Assembly: GCA_934524965.1 (NCBI GenBank)
Contig: CAKSYU010000020.1
Span: 1 to 35,111, forward strand
Source: an uncultured Angelakisella sp.
GTDB taxonomy: Bacteria; Bacillota; Clostridia; Oscillospirales; Ruminococcaceae
Reading direction: 5' to 3'
Length of the DNA stretch: 35,111 nucleotides
The notes under the pieces were generated by a model, which worked only from the letters and a program-made list of their open reading frames with translations, did not search any database and was not told where the DNA came from. Positions 6,532 through 14,661 of this stretch are shown here, in pieces. The first letter of the stretch is position 1. Each line of letters starts with the position of its first letter. Both the position numbers and the translations under genes were made by a program.

Positions 6532-7506
6532 ATGAAAATCAAGAAGCTTTTAGCGGCAGCAGCCGCCTGTCTCATGGTCGTCGGCATGACCGCCTGCGGC
6601 GATAACAATACCCCCACCCCGTCTGGTGACGGCGAAAAGGTCTTCCAGATCGGCATCGTTCAGCTGGTCGAACACCCTGCACTGGACGAAGCCACCCGCG
6701 GCTTTAAGGAATTCCTCACCGAGAAGCTGGGCGATAAAGTCCAGTTCAGCGTCCAGAACGCGCAGGGCGAGCAGACCAACTGCACCACCATTGTCAACCA
6801 GTTCGTTTCCTCCAAGGTCGATCTGATCATGGCTAACGCCACCAACGCCGTTAAGGCAGCGCGTGAGGCGACCTCCGATATCCCCGTAGTAGGCACCAGC
6901 GTGACCGACTATGTTTCCAGCGGTCTGGTCGCCAGCAATGAAGCCCCCGGCGCCAATGTCACCGGCGCTTCCGATATGAACCCCGTCACCGTACAGGTCG
7001 ACCTGATGAAGACCCTGTGCCCCGAGGTCAAGACCGTCGGCATCGTCATCAACTCCGGCGAGGAGAACTCCGCCATTCAGGCAGAGGAGGCAAAAACCGC
7101 CTTTGAAGCCGAGGGCTTCACCGTTAAAATCTACTCTGTTGCCGATACCAACGAGATTCAGACCGTTGTGACCGCCGCCTGCAATGAGGTGGACGCCTTC
7201 TACGAGCCGACCGATAACCTCATCGCCGCCAATGTTCCCACCATGAGCAACATCACCACCGCTGCCGGCAAGCCCGTTATCTGCGGCGAGGGCGGTATGT
7301 GCGAAAGCGGCTTCCTTGCCACCTACGCCATCAGCTACTACGAGCTGGGCCGTGCTGCCGGTCAGCAGGCTTACGATATCCTCGTCAACGGCGCTGACCC
7401 CGCCACCACCCCCATCTTCTTCTTTGATGTCAGTAACCTGACCCTCGTCATCAATGAGGAAAACGCTGCCGAACTCGGCATCACCATTCCGGAGGAGCTC
7501 AAGTAA
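6532..7506 (+). CDS. ABC transporter substrate-binding lipoprotein (TrpX/PF04392-like)
   Basis: 324 residues. A lipoprotein signal peptide ends at the lipobox GMTAC with Cys22 as the lipidated residue. The mature part has the two-lobe fold of the ABC_sub_bind family (FQIGIVQLVEHPALDEATRGF opening, a VGIVINSGEENSAIQ hinge block), the family that includes TrpX of the trpXYZ amino-acid transporters. It captures substrate outside the membrane and delivers it to the permease encoded next. AAGGAG precedes the ATG. The gene is first after the tyrosine-type T-box leader, so the imported substrate is probably tyrosine or a close aromatic relative rather than tryptophan. The gene is full length. Confidence 0.88.
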   Translation: MKIKKLLAAAAACLMVVGMTACGDNNTPTPSGDGEKVFQIGIVQLVEHPALDEATRGFKEFLTEKLGDKVQFSVQNAQGEQTNCTTIVNQFVSSKVDLIMANATNAVKAAREATSDIPVVGTSVTDYVSSGLVASNEAPGANVTGASDMNPVTVQVDLMKTLCPEVKTVGIVINSGEENSAIQAEEAKTAFEAEGFTVKIYSVADTNEIQTVVTAACNEVDAFYEPTDNLIAANVPTMSNITTAAGKPVICGEGGMCESGFLATYAISYYELGRAAGQQAYDILVNGADPATTPIFFFDVSNLTLVINEENAAELGITIPEELK

Positions 7507-7537
7507 TCCCAAATTCTAACGAATGAAGAGGTAAACC

Positions 7538-8446
7538 ATGAATCCGCTTACGCTGCTCAATTCCCTGCCCGGAGCCTTGGCTCAGGGGCTTATCTGGGGC
7601 ATCATGGCAATCGGCGTTGCCATCACCTATAAGATTTTGGACTACGCCGACCTCACGGTAGATAACAGCCTTTGTACCGGCGGCGCCGTTGCTGCCGTGT
7701 GCATCATCGGCGGCATGAATCCCCTGCTGGCACTGCTTTGTGCAGTGCTGGCAGGTGCGCTTGCCGGTCTGTGCACCGGGCTTTTGCATACCGTGCTGGG
7801 CATTCCCGCTATCCTTTCCGGTATCCTTACCCAGCTTGCCCTCTATTCCATCAATATGCACATCATGGGCGGCAAAAGCAACCTCACCGTCAGCCGTACC
7901 CAGTACAAGCTGCTGCTTACCAGCGCCAAGGTTCCCACTGCCATACTGGTCAGCGGAATTTTTGTCCTGGTAATCGTCGGCGTTCTGTACTGGTTCTTCG
8001 GCACGCAACTCGGCTGCGCTATCCGTGCCACCGGCAACAATGAGCACATGGCACGGGCGCAGGGCATCTCCACCAACCGCATGAAGGTACTGGGGCTTAT
8101 GCTCTCCAATGGCTTGGTCGGTCTTTCCGGCGCGCTGCTGGCACAGTATCAGGGCAACTCCGATATCAACATGGGACGCGGCGCCATCGTCATTGGTCTG
8201 GCTGCTGTCGTCATCGGCAAGGCACTGCTGGGCAAGCGCAAAAACTTCGCCCTGCGTCTTCTGACCACCGCACTGGGCGCTGTGGCTTACTACTTCATTC
8301 TTGCCATCGTTATCTGGGCGGGGCTTTCCACCACCGATCTCAAGCTCTTCTCGGCACTGGTCGTTACCGTGTTCCTCGCTATTCCCTATCTCCGTAAACA
8401 ATGGGCTGCCCATCATCACGCCAAAGGAGGTTCCACCGTATGCTGA
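7538..8446 (+). CDS. ABC transporter permease (TrpY-like, BPD_transp_2 type)
   Basis: 302 residues of mostly hydrophobic sequence with about eight or more membrane segments. It has the branched-chain-type permease layout (an early Gly/Ala-rich GLIWGIMAIGVAITYKI block and an IRATGNNEHMARAQGI cytoplasmic loop that contacts the ATPase). It forms the membrane channel for the lipoprotein-delivered substrate. It lies 31 nt after the binding-protein gene with an AGAGG ribosome binding site. Its last codons overlap the start of the ATPase gene by 7 bp, a sign of coupled translation. Confidence 0.88.
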   Translation: MNPLTLLNSLPGALAQGLIWGIMAIGVAITYKILDYADLTVDNSLCTGGAVAAVCIIGGMNPLLALLCAVLAGALAGLCTGLLHTVLGIPAILSGILTQLALYSINMHIMGGKSNLTVSRTQYKLLLTSAKVPTAILVSGIFVLVIVGVLYWFFGTQLGCAIRATGNNEHMARAQGISTNRMKVLGLMLSNGLVGLSGALLAQYQGNSDINMGRGAIVIGLAAVVIGKALLGKRKNFALRLLTTALGAVAYYFILAIVIWAGLSTTDLKLFSALVVTVFLAIPYLRKQWAAHHHAKGGSTVC

Positions 8447-9234
8447 AGCTGGAAAATATCCGCAAGACCTTCCACGCTGGCACCGTCAACCAGAAGATCG
8501 CGCTGGATGGGCTTTCCCTTACCCTCAATGACGGCGATTTCGTTACCGTCATCGGCGGCAACGGCGCGGGCAAATCCACCCTGCTGAATACCATCGCCGG
8601 AACCTTCTCGGTGGACAGCGGCAGCATCACCATCGACGGGGAGGATATCACCGACCTGCCGGAGCAGAAGCGTGCCCGCTTCCTCGGGCGTGTGTTCCAG
8701 GATCCCATGATGGGCACCGCCGCCGATATGTGGATCGAGGAAAACATGGCGCTGGCAGCGCACCGCGGGGAGCACCGCGGGTTGCGCTGGGCAATTTCCC
8801 CCGCCGACCGTGAAAATTTTCGGAGGCTCCTCTCGGAGCTGGATCTGGGGCTGGAGGAGCGGCTGTCCTCCAAGGTCGGGCTGCTTTCCGGCGGTCAGCG
8901 GCAGGCGCTTACCCTGCTAATGGCTGTTATGAAGAAGCCCAAGGTGCTGCTGTTAGATGAGCACACCGCCGCCCTTGACCCCAAGACCGCTGCCAAGGTG
9001 CTGGAGCTTTCCGACCGCTTTGTGGAGGAGGGCAACCTGACCACCCTGATGGTCACCCACAATATGAAGGACGCCATTGCCCACGGCAACCGGCTTATCA
9101 TGATGAACGCCGGCAAGATCGTTTTTGATATCAGCGGCGAAGAAAAGAAGCGCCTGACGGTCGATGACCTGCTGCACGCCTTTACCCTTTCCACCGCCGA
9201 AGAATTCGCCAATGACCGTATTCTACTTTCCTGA
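8440..9234 (+). CDS. ABC transporter ATP-binding protein (TrpZ-like)
   Basis: 264 residues from the ATG at 8440, chosen because AAAGGAGG (8424-8430) lies 9 nt upstream and because MLKLENIRKTF is a standard ABC ATPase opening. An ATG at 8401 is in frame but inside the permease gene. Visible motifs are Walker A (GGNGAGKST), the Q-loop (FQDPMMG), the signature (LLSGGQRQ), Walker B (VLLLDEHTAALD) and the switch His (VTHN). It powers uptake through the permease. It completes a lipoprotein-permease-ATPase operon under T-box control, and a hairpin terminator follows. Confidence 0.92.
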   Translation: MLKLENIRKTFHAGTVNQKIALDGLSLTLNDGDFVTVIGGNGAGKSTLLNTIAGTFSVDSGSITIDGEDITDLPEQKRARFLGRVFQDPMMGTAADMWIEENMALAAHRGEHRGLRWAISPADRENFRRLLSELDLGLEERLSSKVGLLSGGQRQALTLLMAVMKKPKVLLLDEHTAALDPKTAAKVLELSDRFVEEGNLTTLMVTHNMKDAIAHGNRLIMMNAGKIVFDISGEEKKRLTVDDLLHAFTLSTAEEFANDRILLS

Positions 9235-9269
9235 CATCTTCTTTTTTCTTCATTATTCTCCCTCGAAGC

Positions 9270-9306
9270 CCCCCTGTGTGATATCCTCACGCAGGGGGAC
9301 TTTCCT
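9270..9306 (+). terminator. Terminator of the ABC transporter operon
   Basis: A 12-bp stem formed by CCCCCTGTGTGA (9270-9281) and TCACGCAGGGGG (9287-9298), with one G-T pair, is followed by ACTTTCCTTTT. Confidence 0.85.
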
Positions 9307-9382
9307 TTTGCCAAACAGGTGAAAACCCGCTATCCCCCACCCTATCCTCTACCCTCCCCCCTGTCATTCACACAATCTTCAC

Positions 9383-9411
9383 TTGACCCCACTCCTCGTG
9401 TCGCCTATAAT
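9383..9411 (+). promoter_or_regulatory. Strong promoter of the marR-synthase-reductase operon
   Basis: TTGACC (9383-9388), a 17-nt spacer and a perfect TATAAT (9406-9411). The start point is near 9418, inside the AT-rich repeat block that probably holds the MarR operator. Confidence 0.8.
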
Positions 9412-9443
9412 AATATTGAAATATTTATATAAAATATTTTATG
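9412..9443. promoter_or_regulatory. AT-rich repeated palindromes, probable MarR operator
   Basis: An almost pure A/T stretch in GC-rich surroundings. The palindrome AAATATTT occurs twice (9419-9426 and 9432-9439), 13 bp apart, over the predicted start of transcription and just ahead of marR. MarR proteins usually bind such palindromes and repress their own operon; the assignment here is by position. Confidence 0.45.
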
Positions 9444-9474
9444 TTTATCCCATCAATAAAGGAGGTGTCCGACC

Positions 9475-9900
9475 GTGGAAAATGCCAACCGCTTTTCCCA
9501 TCTTTATCACCGGCTGCGGCTGGTCATCTACCGTCGCCTGCTGCACCGCACCGGTCGGCTCTCTGCCGCCGATGCCATCGCCACCGATGTCATCTATCTG
9601 CTGGAGCGCCCCACCCTTACCCAGTTTGCCGGCGAGATGGGCATTTCCCAGCCCAGCGCCACCTATCGGGTGAATGAGCTGGCGCAAAAGGGCGTCGTGG
9701 AAAAAATCGCTTCCCAAAGCGACCGTCGGGAGTGCCTTTTGCAGATCGGCGCCGACTACCGCCAAAAAACACTGGAAGCCCCCGGGCGCTTCGACCGTCT
9801 GCTGGGGCAGCTCACCCACCGTTTTTCCCGTCAGGAGCTGGATACTACCGCCGCCGTGCTGGATGCGTTCCTCACGGCACTGGAACAAGAGGAGGAATAA
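9475..9900 (+). CDS. MarR-family transcriptional regulator
   Basis: 141 residues starting at GTG 9475, with AAAGGAGGTG 8 nt upstream. The centre has a winged helix (LTQFAGEMGISQPSATYRVNELAQKGVVEKIASQSDRRE, written here as two linked blocks: recognition helix near SQPSATYRV and a wing with the SDRR signature). The DRR wing motif is typical of MarR proteins. N- and C-terminal helices would form the dimer. It is first in an operon with the alpha-oxoamine synthase, whose start is 6 nt after its stop, so it most likely senses a lipid or acyl ligand and controls these two genes and itself. Confidence 0.88.
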   Translation: MENANRFSHLYHRLRLVIYRRLLHRTGRLSAADAIATDVIYLLERPTLTQFAGEMGISQPSATYRVNELAQKGVVEKIASQSDRRECLLQIGADYRQKTLEAPGRFDRLLGQLTHRFSRQELDTTAAVLDAFLTALEQEEE

Positions 9901-9906
9901 TCACCA

Positions 9907-11085
9907 ATGATCGATCTGTTTGAAAAATGCCGTAAGCCATCGCTGGCAAGCGAGCTGAAGGAAAAAGGCATCTACCCCTATTTTCACGCGCTGGAAAGCC
10001 GTCAGGCACCGGAGGTCATCATGGAGGGCAAGCGCCGCATCATGCTCGGCTCCAATAACTATCTGGGACTTACCACCTGCCCCGAGGTCATCGAAGCCGG
10101 CATCAAGGCGTTTGAGCAGTATGGCACCGGCTGCTCCGGCTCCCGCTTCCTCAATGGCACGCTGGAAATGCATCTGGAATTGGAGGCGGAGCTTGCAAGG
10201 TTTTTGCGCAAGGAGGCAGTCGTTACCTTCTCCACCGGCTTCCAGTCCAATCTGGGCATCATCAGCGCCATCGTGGGGCGCGGTGATTATGTCATCTGCG
10301 ATAAGGAGAACCACGCCAGTATCTACGATGGCTGCAAGCTGAGCTACGGCAAAATGCTGCGCTTCGACCACGCCGATATGGAGGATCTGGAGCGCCAGCT
10401 GCAAAAGGTACCGGAAACGGCAGGCTGTCTCATCGTCACCGACGGCGTATTCAGCATGGGCGGCGATATTGCCAAGCTGCCGGAGATCGTGCGGCTTGCC
10501 AAGCAGTATGGCGCGCGGGTCATGGTCGATGATGCCCACGGTCTCGGCGTACTGGGCGAGGGCGGACGCGGTACCGCCAGTCACTTTGGGCTGGAGGACG
10601 AGGTCGATATCTACATGGGCACCTTCAGCAAATCCCTTGCCAGTCTGGGCGGCTACATGGCTTCCAGCAATGAGGTCGCGGAGTATGTCCGCCACGCCTC
10701 CCGTCCATTCATCTTCTCCGCTTCCATCACCCCCGCCTCCTGCGCCACGGCACTGGCGGCGCTGCGCTATCTGGAAGCCCACCCCGAGATCGTCGACCGC
10801 CTGCTCTCCCTTTCGGCTTACGCCAGAGAGGGTCTGCGCAAAAAGCGGGTCAAGATCATCGAATCCACCACCCCCATTATCCCGCTGTACACCTATACCG
10901 TCGAAAACACCCTGACCGCCGCCCGTCAGCTCTACGATGCCGGTGTTTATGTCAATCCGGTGCTGCCGCCCGCCACCCCGCCCGCCGAGTGCCTGCTGCG
11001 CACCAGCTATATGGCGACTCTTACCGAACCGCTCATTGATGAAGCGGTAGAGATCATCGGCAGTGTATTGGGGGAGAAAGCATGA
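9907..11085 (+). CDS. Serine palmitoyltransferase-like alpha-oxoamine synthase (PLP)
   Basis: 392 residues, full length for the family, cytosolic. PLP-enzyme features are His136 (ENHASIYDG) stacking on the cofactor, Asp208-His211 (VDDAHGLG) and the Schiff-base Lys242 (GTFSKSLASLGG). The family condenses an amino acid with an acyl-CoA and releases CO2. Members are Kbl (glycine/acetyl-CoA), BioF (alanine/pimeloyl) and Spt (serine/palmitoyl-CoA). Blocks GIYPYFHALES, GCSGSRFLNGTLEMH, STTPIIPLY and GVYVNPVLPPATPP resemble, from memory, bacterial Spt of the Bacteroides type more than Kbl or BioF. GAGGAGG overlaps the marR stop. The end overlaps the reductase start by ATGA. No threonine dehydrogenase or bio genes are nearby, which argues against Kbl or BioF. 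Confidence 0.8.
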   Translation: MIDLFEKCRKPSLASELKEKGIYPYFHALESRQAPEVIMEGKRRIMLGSNNYLGLTTCPEVIEAGIKAFEQYGTGCSGSRFLNGTLEMHLELEAELARFLRKEAVVTFSTGFQSNLGIISAIVGRGDYVICDKENHASIYDGCKLSYGKMLRFDHADMEDLERQLQKVPETAGCLIVTDGVFSMGGDIAKLPEIVRLAKQYGARVMVDDAHGLGVLGEGGRGTASHFGLEDEVDIYMGTFSKSLASLGGYMASSNEVAEYVRHASRPFIFSASITPASCATALAALRYLEAHPEIVDRLLSLSAYAREGLRKKRVKIIESTTPIIPLYTYTVENTLTAARQLYDAGVYVNPVLPPATPPAECLLRTSYMATLTEPLIDEAVEIIGSVLGEKA

Positions 11086-11873
11086 ATAAGGTCGTTATAA
11101 TCACCGGCGGCAGCAGCGGCATCGGGCTTTGCACCGCCGCTGCCCTGCGGGATCGGGGCTGCAAGGTCTACGAGCTGAGCCGCCGTGACAGCGAGGTTGC
11201 CGGCATTACCCATATCAAATGCGATATCACCGACGAAGCACAGATCGCAGCCGCCGTCGGGCAGGTGATGGCGGAAAACGGCAGAATTGATATCCTCATC
11301 AACAATGCCGGCTTCGGTATTTCCGGCGCAGTGGAGTTCACCGATACCACCGATGTCCGCCGCCTTTTCGATGTCAATTTCTTCGGCATGGTGCGCATGA
11401 ACCGCGCTGTCCTGCCGCTGATGCGCCAGCAGGGCGGCGGGCGCATCGTCAACCTCAGCTCGGTCGCGGCGCCGGTCCCCATTCCGTTTCAGACCTACTA
11501 TTCTGCCGGAAAGGCAGCGGTCAATTCCTATACCATGGCGCTTTCCAATGAGGTCAAGCCCTTCGGTATCTCCGTCTGTGCCGTCATGCCCGGCGATATC
11601 AAAACCGGCTTTACCTCTGCACGCCAAAAAAGCATTGCAGGCGACGACATCTACGGCGGACGCATTACCCGCAGCGTTGCAGGCATGGAAAAGGACGAGC
11701 AGACCGGCATGGACCCCGCCAAGGCGGGCGCTTTCATCGCCTCCGTCGCCCTGAAGAACAGCCGCAAGCCGCTTTATACCATCGGCTTCGGCTACAAGTG
11801 TGCCGTGTTCCTCACCAAGATCCTCCCCGCTCGCTGGCTCAATGCCCTCATCGGGCAGCTTTACGCCAAATAG
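11082..11873 (+). CDS. Short-chain dehydrogenase/reductase (possible 3-ketosphinganine-reductase-like)
   Basis: 263 residues with the classical SDR fold: TGGSSGIG (residues 8-15) for the nicotinamide cofactor, NNAG, the catalytic Ser in NLSSVA, and Tyr-Lys in YYSAGKAA. The C-terminus carries a hydrophobic/basic stretch (FLTKILPARWLNALIGQLY) that could touch the membrane, as in lipid-acting SDRs. The start overlaps the synthase stop by ATGA, so the two are translated together. By analogy with 3-ketodihydrosphingosine reductase, it may reduce the ketone made by the preceding enzyme; this is an inference from order and fold. A strong terminator follows. Confidence 0.85.
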   Translation: MNKVVIITGGSSGIGLCTAAALRDRGCKVYELSRRDSEVAGITHIKCDITDEAQIAAAVGQVMAENGRIDILINNAGFGISGAVEFTDTTDVRRLFDVNFFGMVRMNRAVLPLMRQQGGGRIVNLSSVAAPVPIPFQTYYSAGKAAVNSYTMALSNEVKPFGISVCAVMPGDIKTGFTSARQKSIAGDDIYGGRITRSVAGMEKDEQTGMDPAKAGAFIASVALKNSRKPLYTIGFGYKCAVFLTKILPARWLNALIGQLYAK

Positions 11874-11883
11874 CATATATTCC

Positions 11884-11917
11884 GGCTCCGCAGTAAAATC
11901 CGCTGCGGAGCCTTTTT
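11884..11917 (+). terminator. Terminator of the marR-synthase-reductase operon
   Basis: A perfect 10-bp stem, GGCTCCGCAG (11884-11893) with CTGCGGAGCC (11903-11912), followed by TTTTT. Confidence 0.93.
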
Positions 11918-11934
11918 CCTTTTCTCACGCAATA

Positions 11935-11969
11935 AGACCCGCCGCAGGATCAGCTCCCGTTGCGGGTCT
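11935..11969 (-). terminator. Probable terminator of the surface-protein gene
   Basis: AGACCCGC (11935-11942) pairs with GCGGGTCT (11962-11969). Read on the minus strand it lies about 20 nt past the stop codon at 11990 and is followed by TATTG, a poor T-run. Confidence 0.5.
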
Positions 11970-11989
11970 CATTTATGAATTTATATTTT

Positions 11990-14425
11990 TTATCTCTCTT
12001 TCCTCTTCACCGCCAGCAGCACAGCCAGTGCGCCGCCGCAAAGTGCTGCCATCGGCAGCATGGGGCTGCCTGCACCGGTCGTGGGGTTCGCTGCGGGAAT
12101 CGTCACCGTGACCTCAGCGGGCTGCTTTACCAGATAGGTGATGCACACCGGGGACATGCTGGTGAACCGCACCCGCAGTCCATCACGCTCCGCCCGGTAG
12201 CTCAGCACCTCTATCTCTCCCGCGCGCTCGCCGGAAGTGATCATATGCGTAATGACAAAGGTATAGCTTCTGTCGGTTCCCTCCGGATAGGGCAGCAGGA
12301 CTTCCACGCCCTCTTCGGGGAAATTCTCCGGATCCACTGGGATCAGCTCACCGCCCGCGGTTCTCATCTGGAGCGCCACATCAAGCAGGAGTCTGCCGGT
12401 GTTTTCCTCTTTCATCGCGGCATTGCCGGAAAACGCCTTTTCCAGCAGCGCTTTGAGGATATCCTCCACGGTCGGGTACTGCTCCGCTACCGCTTCCGGT
12501 ACTTCATTCAAGCCCTCTTTGATGGTGGTTTCCATAGAAGAAGGCTCCTCCGGCTCCAGCTTGGGGCGAACGATCTCGTCCCAGTTCTCAATTACCTCAG
12601 TCCCTTCGGCATCGCGGTACATGCTGTGGCACACTTCACACTCCCAGTATGCCCAGTTTCCTTCCGATTCATAGGTCGGCGCCTTTTCGGGCACCTCCAC
12701 TATTCTATGTCCTTCCTTTGCTTCCTCCCATGCGGCTTCGCCGCCATCGGCTGCACAGGGCTGGTGGCAAGCCTCACATTCATACCATTCATCTACAAAG
12801 CCGCCGCTGCAGGGCGTGTAGTCCGGCTCATGCTTTTCGGTTCCGGGGGTATGGGCTCCCATTCCCTCTTCCGGCTCCATCACATTGCCCTCGGCGTCCA
12901 GCGGGCAATGGCAATCCACACATTCATAGTGGGTTGTCCGGAGCCCGCCAAAGCAGGGGGTATAGTCCGCAGGGAACTCCTCCGTTCCGCGGGTATGCTC
13001 ACCCGTTCCCGGTTCCCAGTCCATCATATTCCCCTCGGCGTCCAGCGCGCAATGACAAACTTCACATTCATAATGGGCTGTCCGGTAACCGCCATTGCAG
13101 GGGGTATAGTCCGCGGGGAACTCCTCGGTTCCGCGGGTATGCTCACCCGTTCCCGGTTCCCAGTCTATTACATTCCCCTCAGCGTCCAGCGAGCAATGAC
13201 AAATTTCACATTCATAGTGGGCTGTCCGGTAACCGCCAAAGCAGGGGGTATAGTCCGCGGGGAACTCCTCGGTTCCGGGGGTATGTGTTCCCGTCCCCGC
13301 CTCCGGCTCCATCACATTTCCCTCGGCGTCCAGCGGGCAATGGCAATCCACACATTCATAGTGAGGTGTCCGGAAGCCGCCAAAGCAGGGGGTGTAATCC
13401 GCAGGGAACTCCTCGGTTCCGCGGGTATGCTCACCCGTTCCCGGTTCCCACTCCAGCGTTTTTCCGTCGACATCGCAGGGCTGGTGGCACAGGTCGCACT
13501 CGTACCATTCGCTCTTAACGCCGCCGTTACAGGTGGTGTAGTTCGGCTCATGCTTTTCGGTTCCGCGGGTATGTGTTCCCGTTCCCGGTTCCCACTCAAT
13601 CGCTTTTCCATCAGCATCGCAGGGCTGGTGGCACTCGCTGCACTCGTACCAGCCGCTCTTATAGCCGCCGTTGCAGGGGGTGTAATCCGCCTCGTGCCAT
13701 TCTGTGCCGGGGGAGTGCTTTCCGACAGCGCATTCATCACCGGGACCTACAAACATCTCCGCGTTTCCCACTGCATCGCAGCCCCAGCCGCAGTCCTCGC
13801 ATAAGTAATGCTCCACAACATATCCGCCATTGGTGCTGTTCCAGTCAGCAGGATACAGGGTGGTTCCCGGTCTGTGAACTCCCGTTCCCCTGGTATAAGG
13901 GGCGGCGCTTCCATCGGCTTCACAGGCAGCCTCGCAGACGGTGCAGATGTAATACTCCGACGGATGCCCGCCGACACAGGGTTTATAGTCCGCCGGCTTC
14001 AGGCTATCGCCGGGGGTGTGCCCGCCCAATGTCGAAACATCGGCAACGGTGCCATCGGCATCAACGATCTTTTTGCACGCCTTGCAGTAGTAAAAACCCG
14101 TATTGCCGCTGCAGGCGGTCACATAGGGATCGTCCGGATCCGGCACATGGCACTTGTAACCACCGCTGCAGCCGTTTTCGGGTCCCACAAATACCTCACC
14201 GCCGCCGTTGGCATTGCAGGCGGCGCCGCACACCGTGCAGAGATAATAATCATATCCGTAGCCGCCGGTCTCGCTGTTCCAGTTAGCGGGGTACAGGGTA
14301 TCCCCCGGCAGGTGCAGTCCGTCCGTACAGCCGCTCATGGCGCTTACCCCTACCGGCAGCATTCCTGCCAGCAGCACCAGCGCCATCGCCACGGCTGCCA
14401 GCTTCTTGCTCCGTATCGCTTTCAT
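11990..14425 (-). CDS. Cell-wall surface protein with twelve Cys-rich repeats and NPTTG anchor
   Basis: 811 residues from the ATG at 14425 (AAGGAAGG ahead of it; an upstream in-frame start would precede the signal peptide). Residues 1-29 are a Sec signal peptide. Residues 37-625 are twelve tandem repeats, seven of them exactly 48 residues. Each has a His-x-x-Gly-Thr opening, an ADYTPC...GG step, then HYEC-x2-CH and an acidic tail. The paired CxxC and His could bind a metal or form disulfides. A unique domain of about 150 residues follows. The end is NPTTG (780-784), a hydrophobic span and KRKER, the layout of a sortase substrate. No sortase gene is in the window. It is exported and probably displayed on the wall; its ligand is unknown. 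Confidence 0.82.
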   Translation of the reverse strand: MKAIRSKKLAAVAMALVLLAGMLPVGVSAMSGCTDGLHLPGDTLYPANWNSETGGYGYDYYLCTVCGAACNANGGGEVFVGPENGCSGGYKCHVPDPDDPYVTACSGNTGFYYCKACKKIVDADGTVADVSTLGGHTPGDSLKPADYKPCVGGHPSEYYICTVCEAACEADGSAAPYTRGTGVHRPGTTLYPADWNSTNGGYVVEHYLCEDCGWGCDAVGNAEMFVGPGDECAVGKHSPGTEWHEADYTPCNGGYKSGWYECSECHQPCDADGKAIEWEPGTGTHTRGTEKHEPNYTTCNGGVKSEWYECDLCHQPCDVDGKTLEWEPGTGEHTRGTEEFPADYTPCFGGFRTPHYECVDCHCPLDAEGNVMEPEAGTGTHTPGTEEFPADYTPCFGGYRTAHYECEICHCSLDAEGNVIDWEPGTGEHTRGTEEFPADYTPCNGGYRTAHYECEVCHCALDAEGNMMDWEPGTGEHTRGTEEFPADYTPCFGGLRTTHYECVDCHCPLDAEGNVMEPEEGMGAHTPGTEKHEPDYTPCSGGFVDEWYECEACHQPCAADGGEAAWEEAKEGHRIVEVPEKAPTYESEGNWAYWECEVCHSMYRDAEGTEVIENWDEIVRPKLEPEEPSSMETTIKEGLNEVPEAVAEQYPTVEDILKALLEKAFSGNAAMKEENTGRLLLDVALQMRTAGGELIPVDPENFPEEGVEVLLPYPEGTDRSYTFVITHMITSGERAGEIEVLSYRAERDGLRVRFTSMSPVCITYLVKQPAEVTVTIPAANPTTGAGSPMLPMAALCGGALAVLLAVKRKER
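12710..13717. repeat. Tandem 144-bp repeats (seven units) inside the surface-protein gene
   Basis: Seven consecutive units of exactly 144 bp encode residues 237-572. Neighbouring units are close at the DNA level, for example the repeated GCAGGGGGTATAGTCCGC block at 12955, 13098 and 13242. This suggests recent duplication and likely variation in copy number between strains. Confidence 0.88.
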
Positions 14426-14532
14426 TTTCGTTCCTTCCTTCCCGCGTTTTTCTGCCGCTTTTGGGCAGGTTTCGCCTGTTTTCAGTGTCTGCCGGCACTC
14501 GTCACGGTCACGGCTGCCGACTTTCACATCAT

Positions 14533-14541
14533 CTTATAGCA
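14533..14541 (-). promoter_or_regulatory. Possible extended -10 promoter of the surface-protein gene
   Basis: On the minus strand TGCTATAAG (14541-14533) is an extended -10 element; the -35 region (TTTAGA, 18 nt upstream) is weak. The leader would be about 100 nt. Confidence 0.4.
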
Positions 14542-14616
14542 TACTGCCGCAAAACTTCTAAAACAATTAACCGGCTGCATAGTAGGCGCCCTTTTTTCGA
14601 TATATCGCACAAAAAA

Positions 14617-14647
14617 AACGCAGGCAGCCTTGTCCGGTGCCTGCGTT
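14617..14647 (-). terminator. Terminator of the kinase/beta-helix operon
   Basis: AACGCAGGCA (14617-14626) pairs perfectly with TGCCTGCGTT (14638-14647). On the minus strand it is followed by TTTTTT, giving a strong terminator 15 nt past the stop at 14662. Confidence 0.93.
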
Positions 14648-14661
14648 TTCTGTCCATATTT

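Noticed and set aside
9907..11085. Glycine C-acetyltransferase (kbl) or biotin bioF
   Set aside because: Not excluded by motifs alone, but there is no tdh or bio gene nearby and the conserved blocks look closer to serine palmitoyltransferase; kept as the alternative.
12710..13717. CRISPR array
   Set aside because: The regular 144-bp periodicity is in frame within one protein gene, with no short repeat/unique spacer pattern and no cas genes.
11960..13804. Long plus-strand open frames over the surface-protein gene
   Set aside because: They are the antisense image of the tandem repeats in GC-rich DNA; no ribosome binding site, no recognisable domain, and their composition follows the repeat unit.
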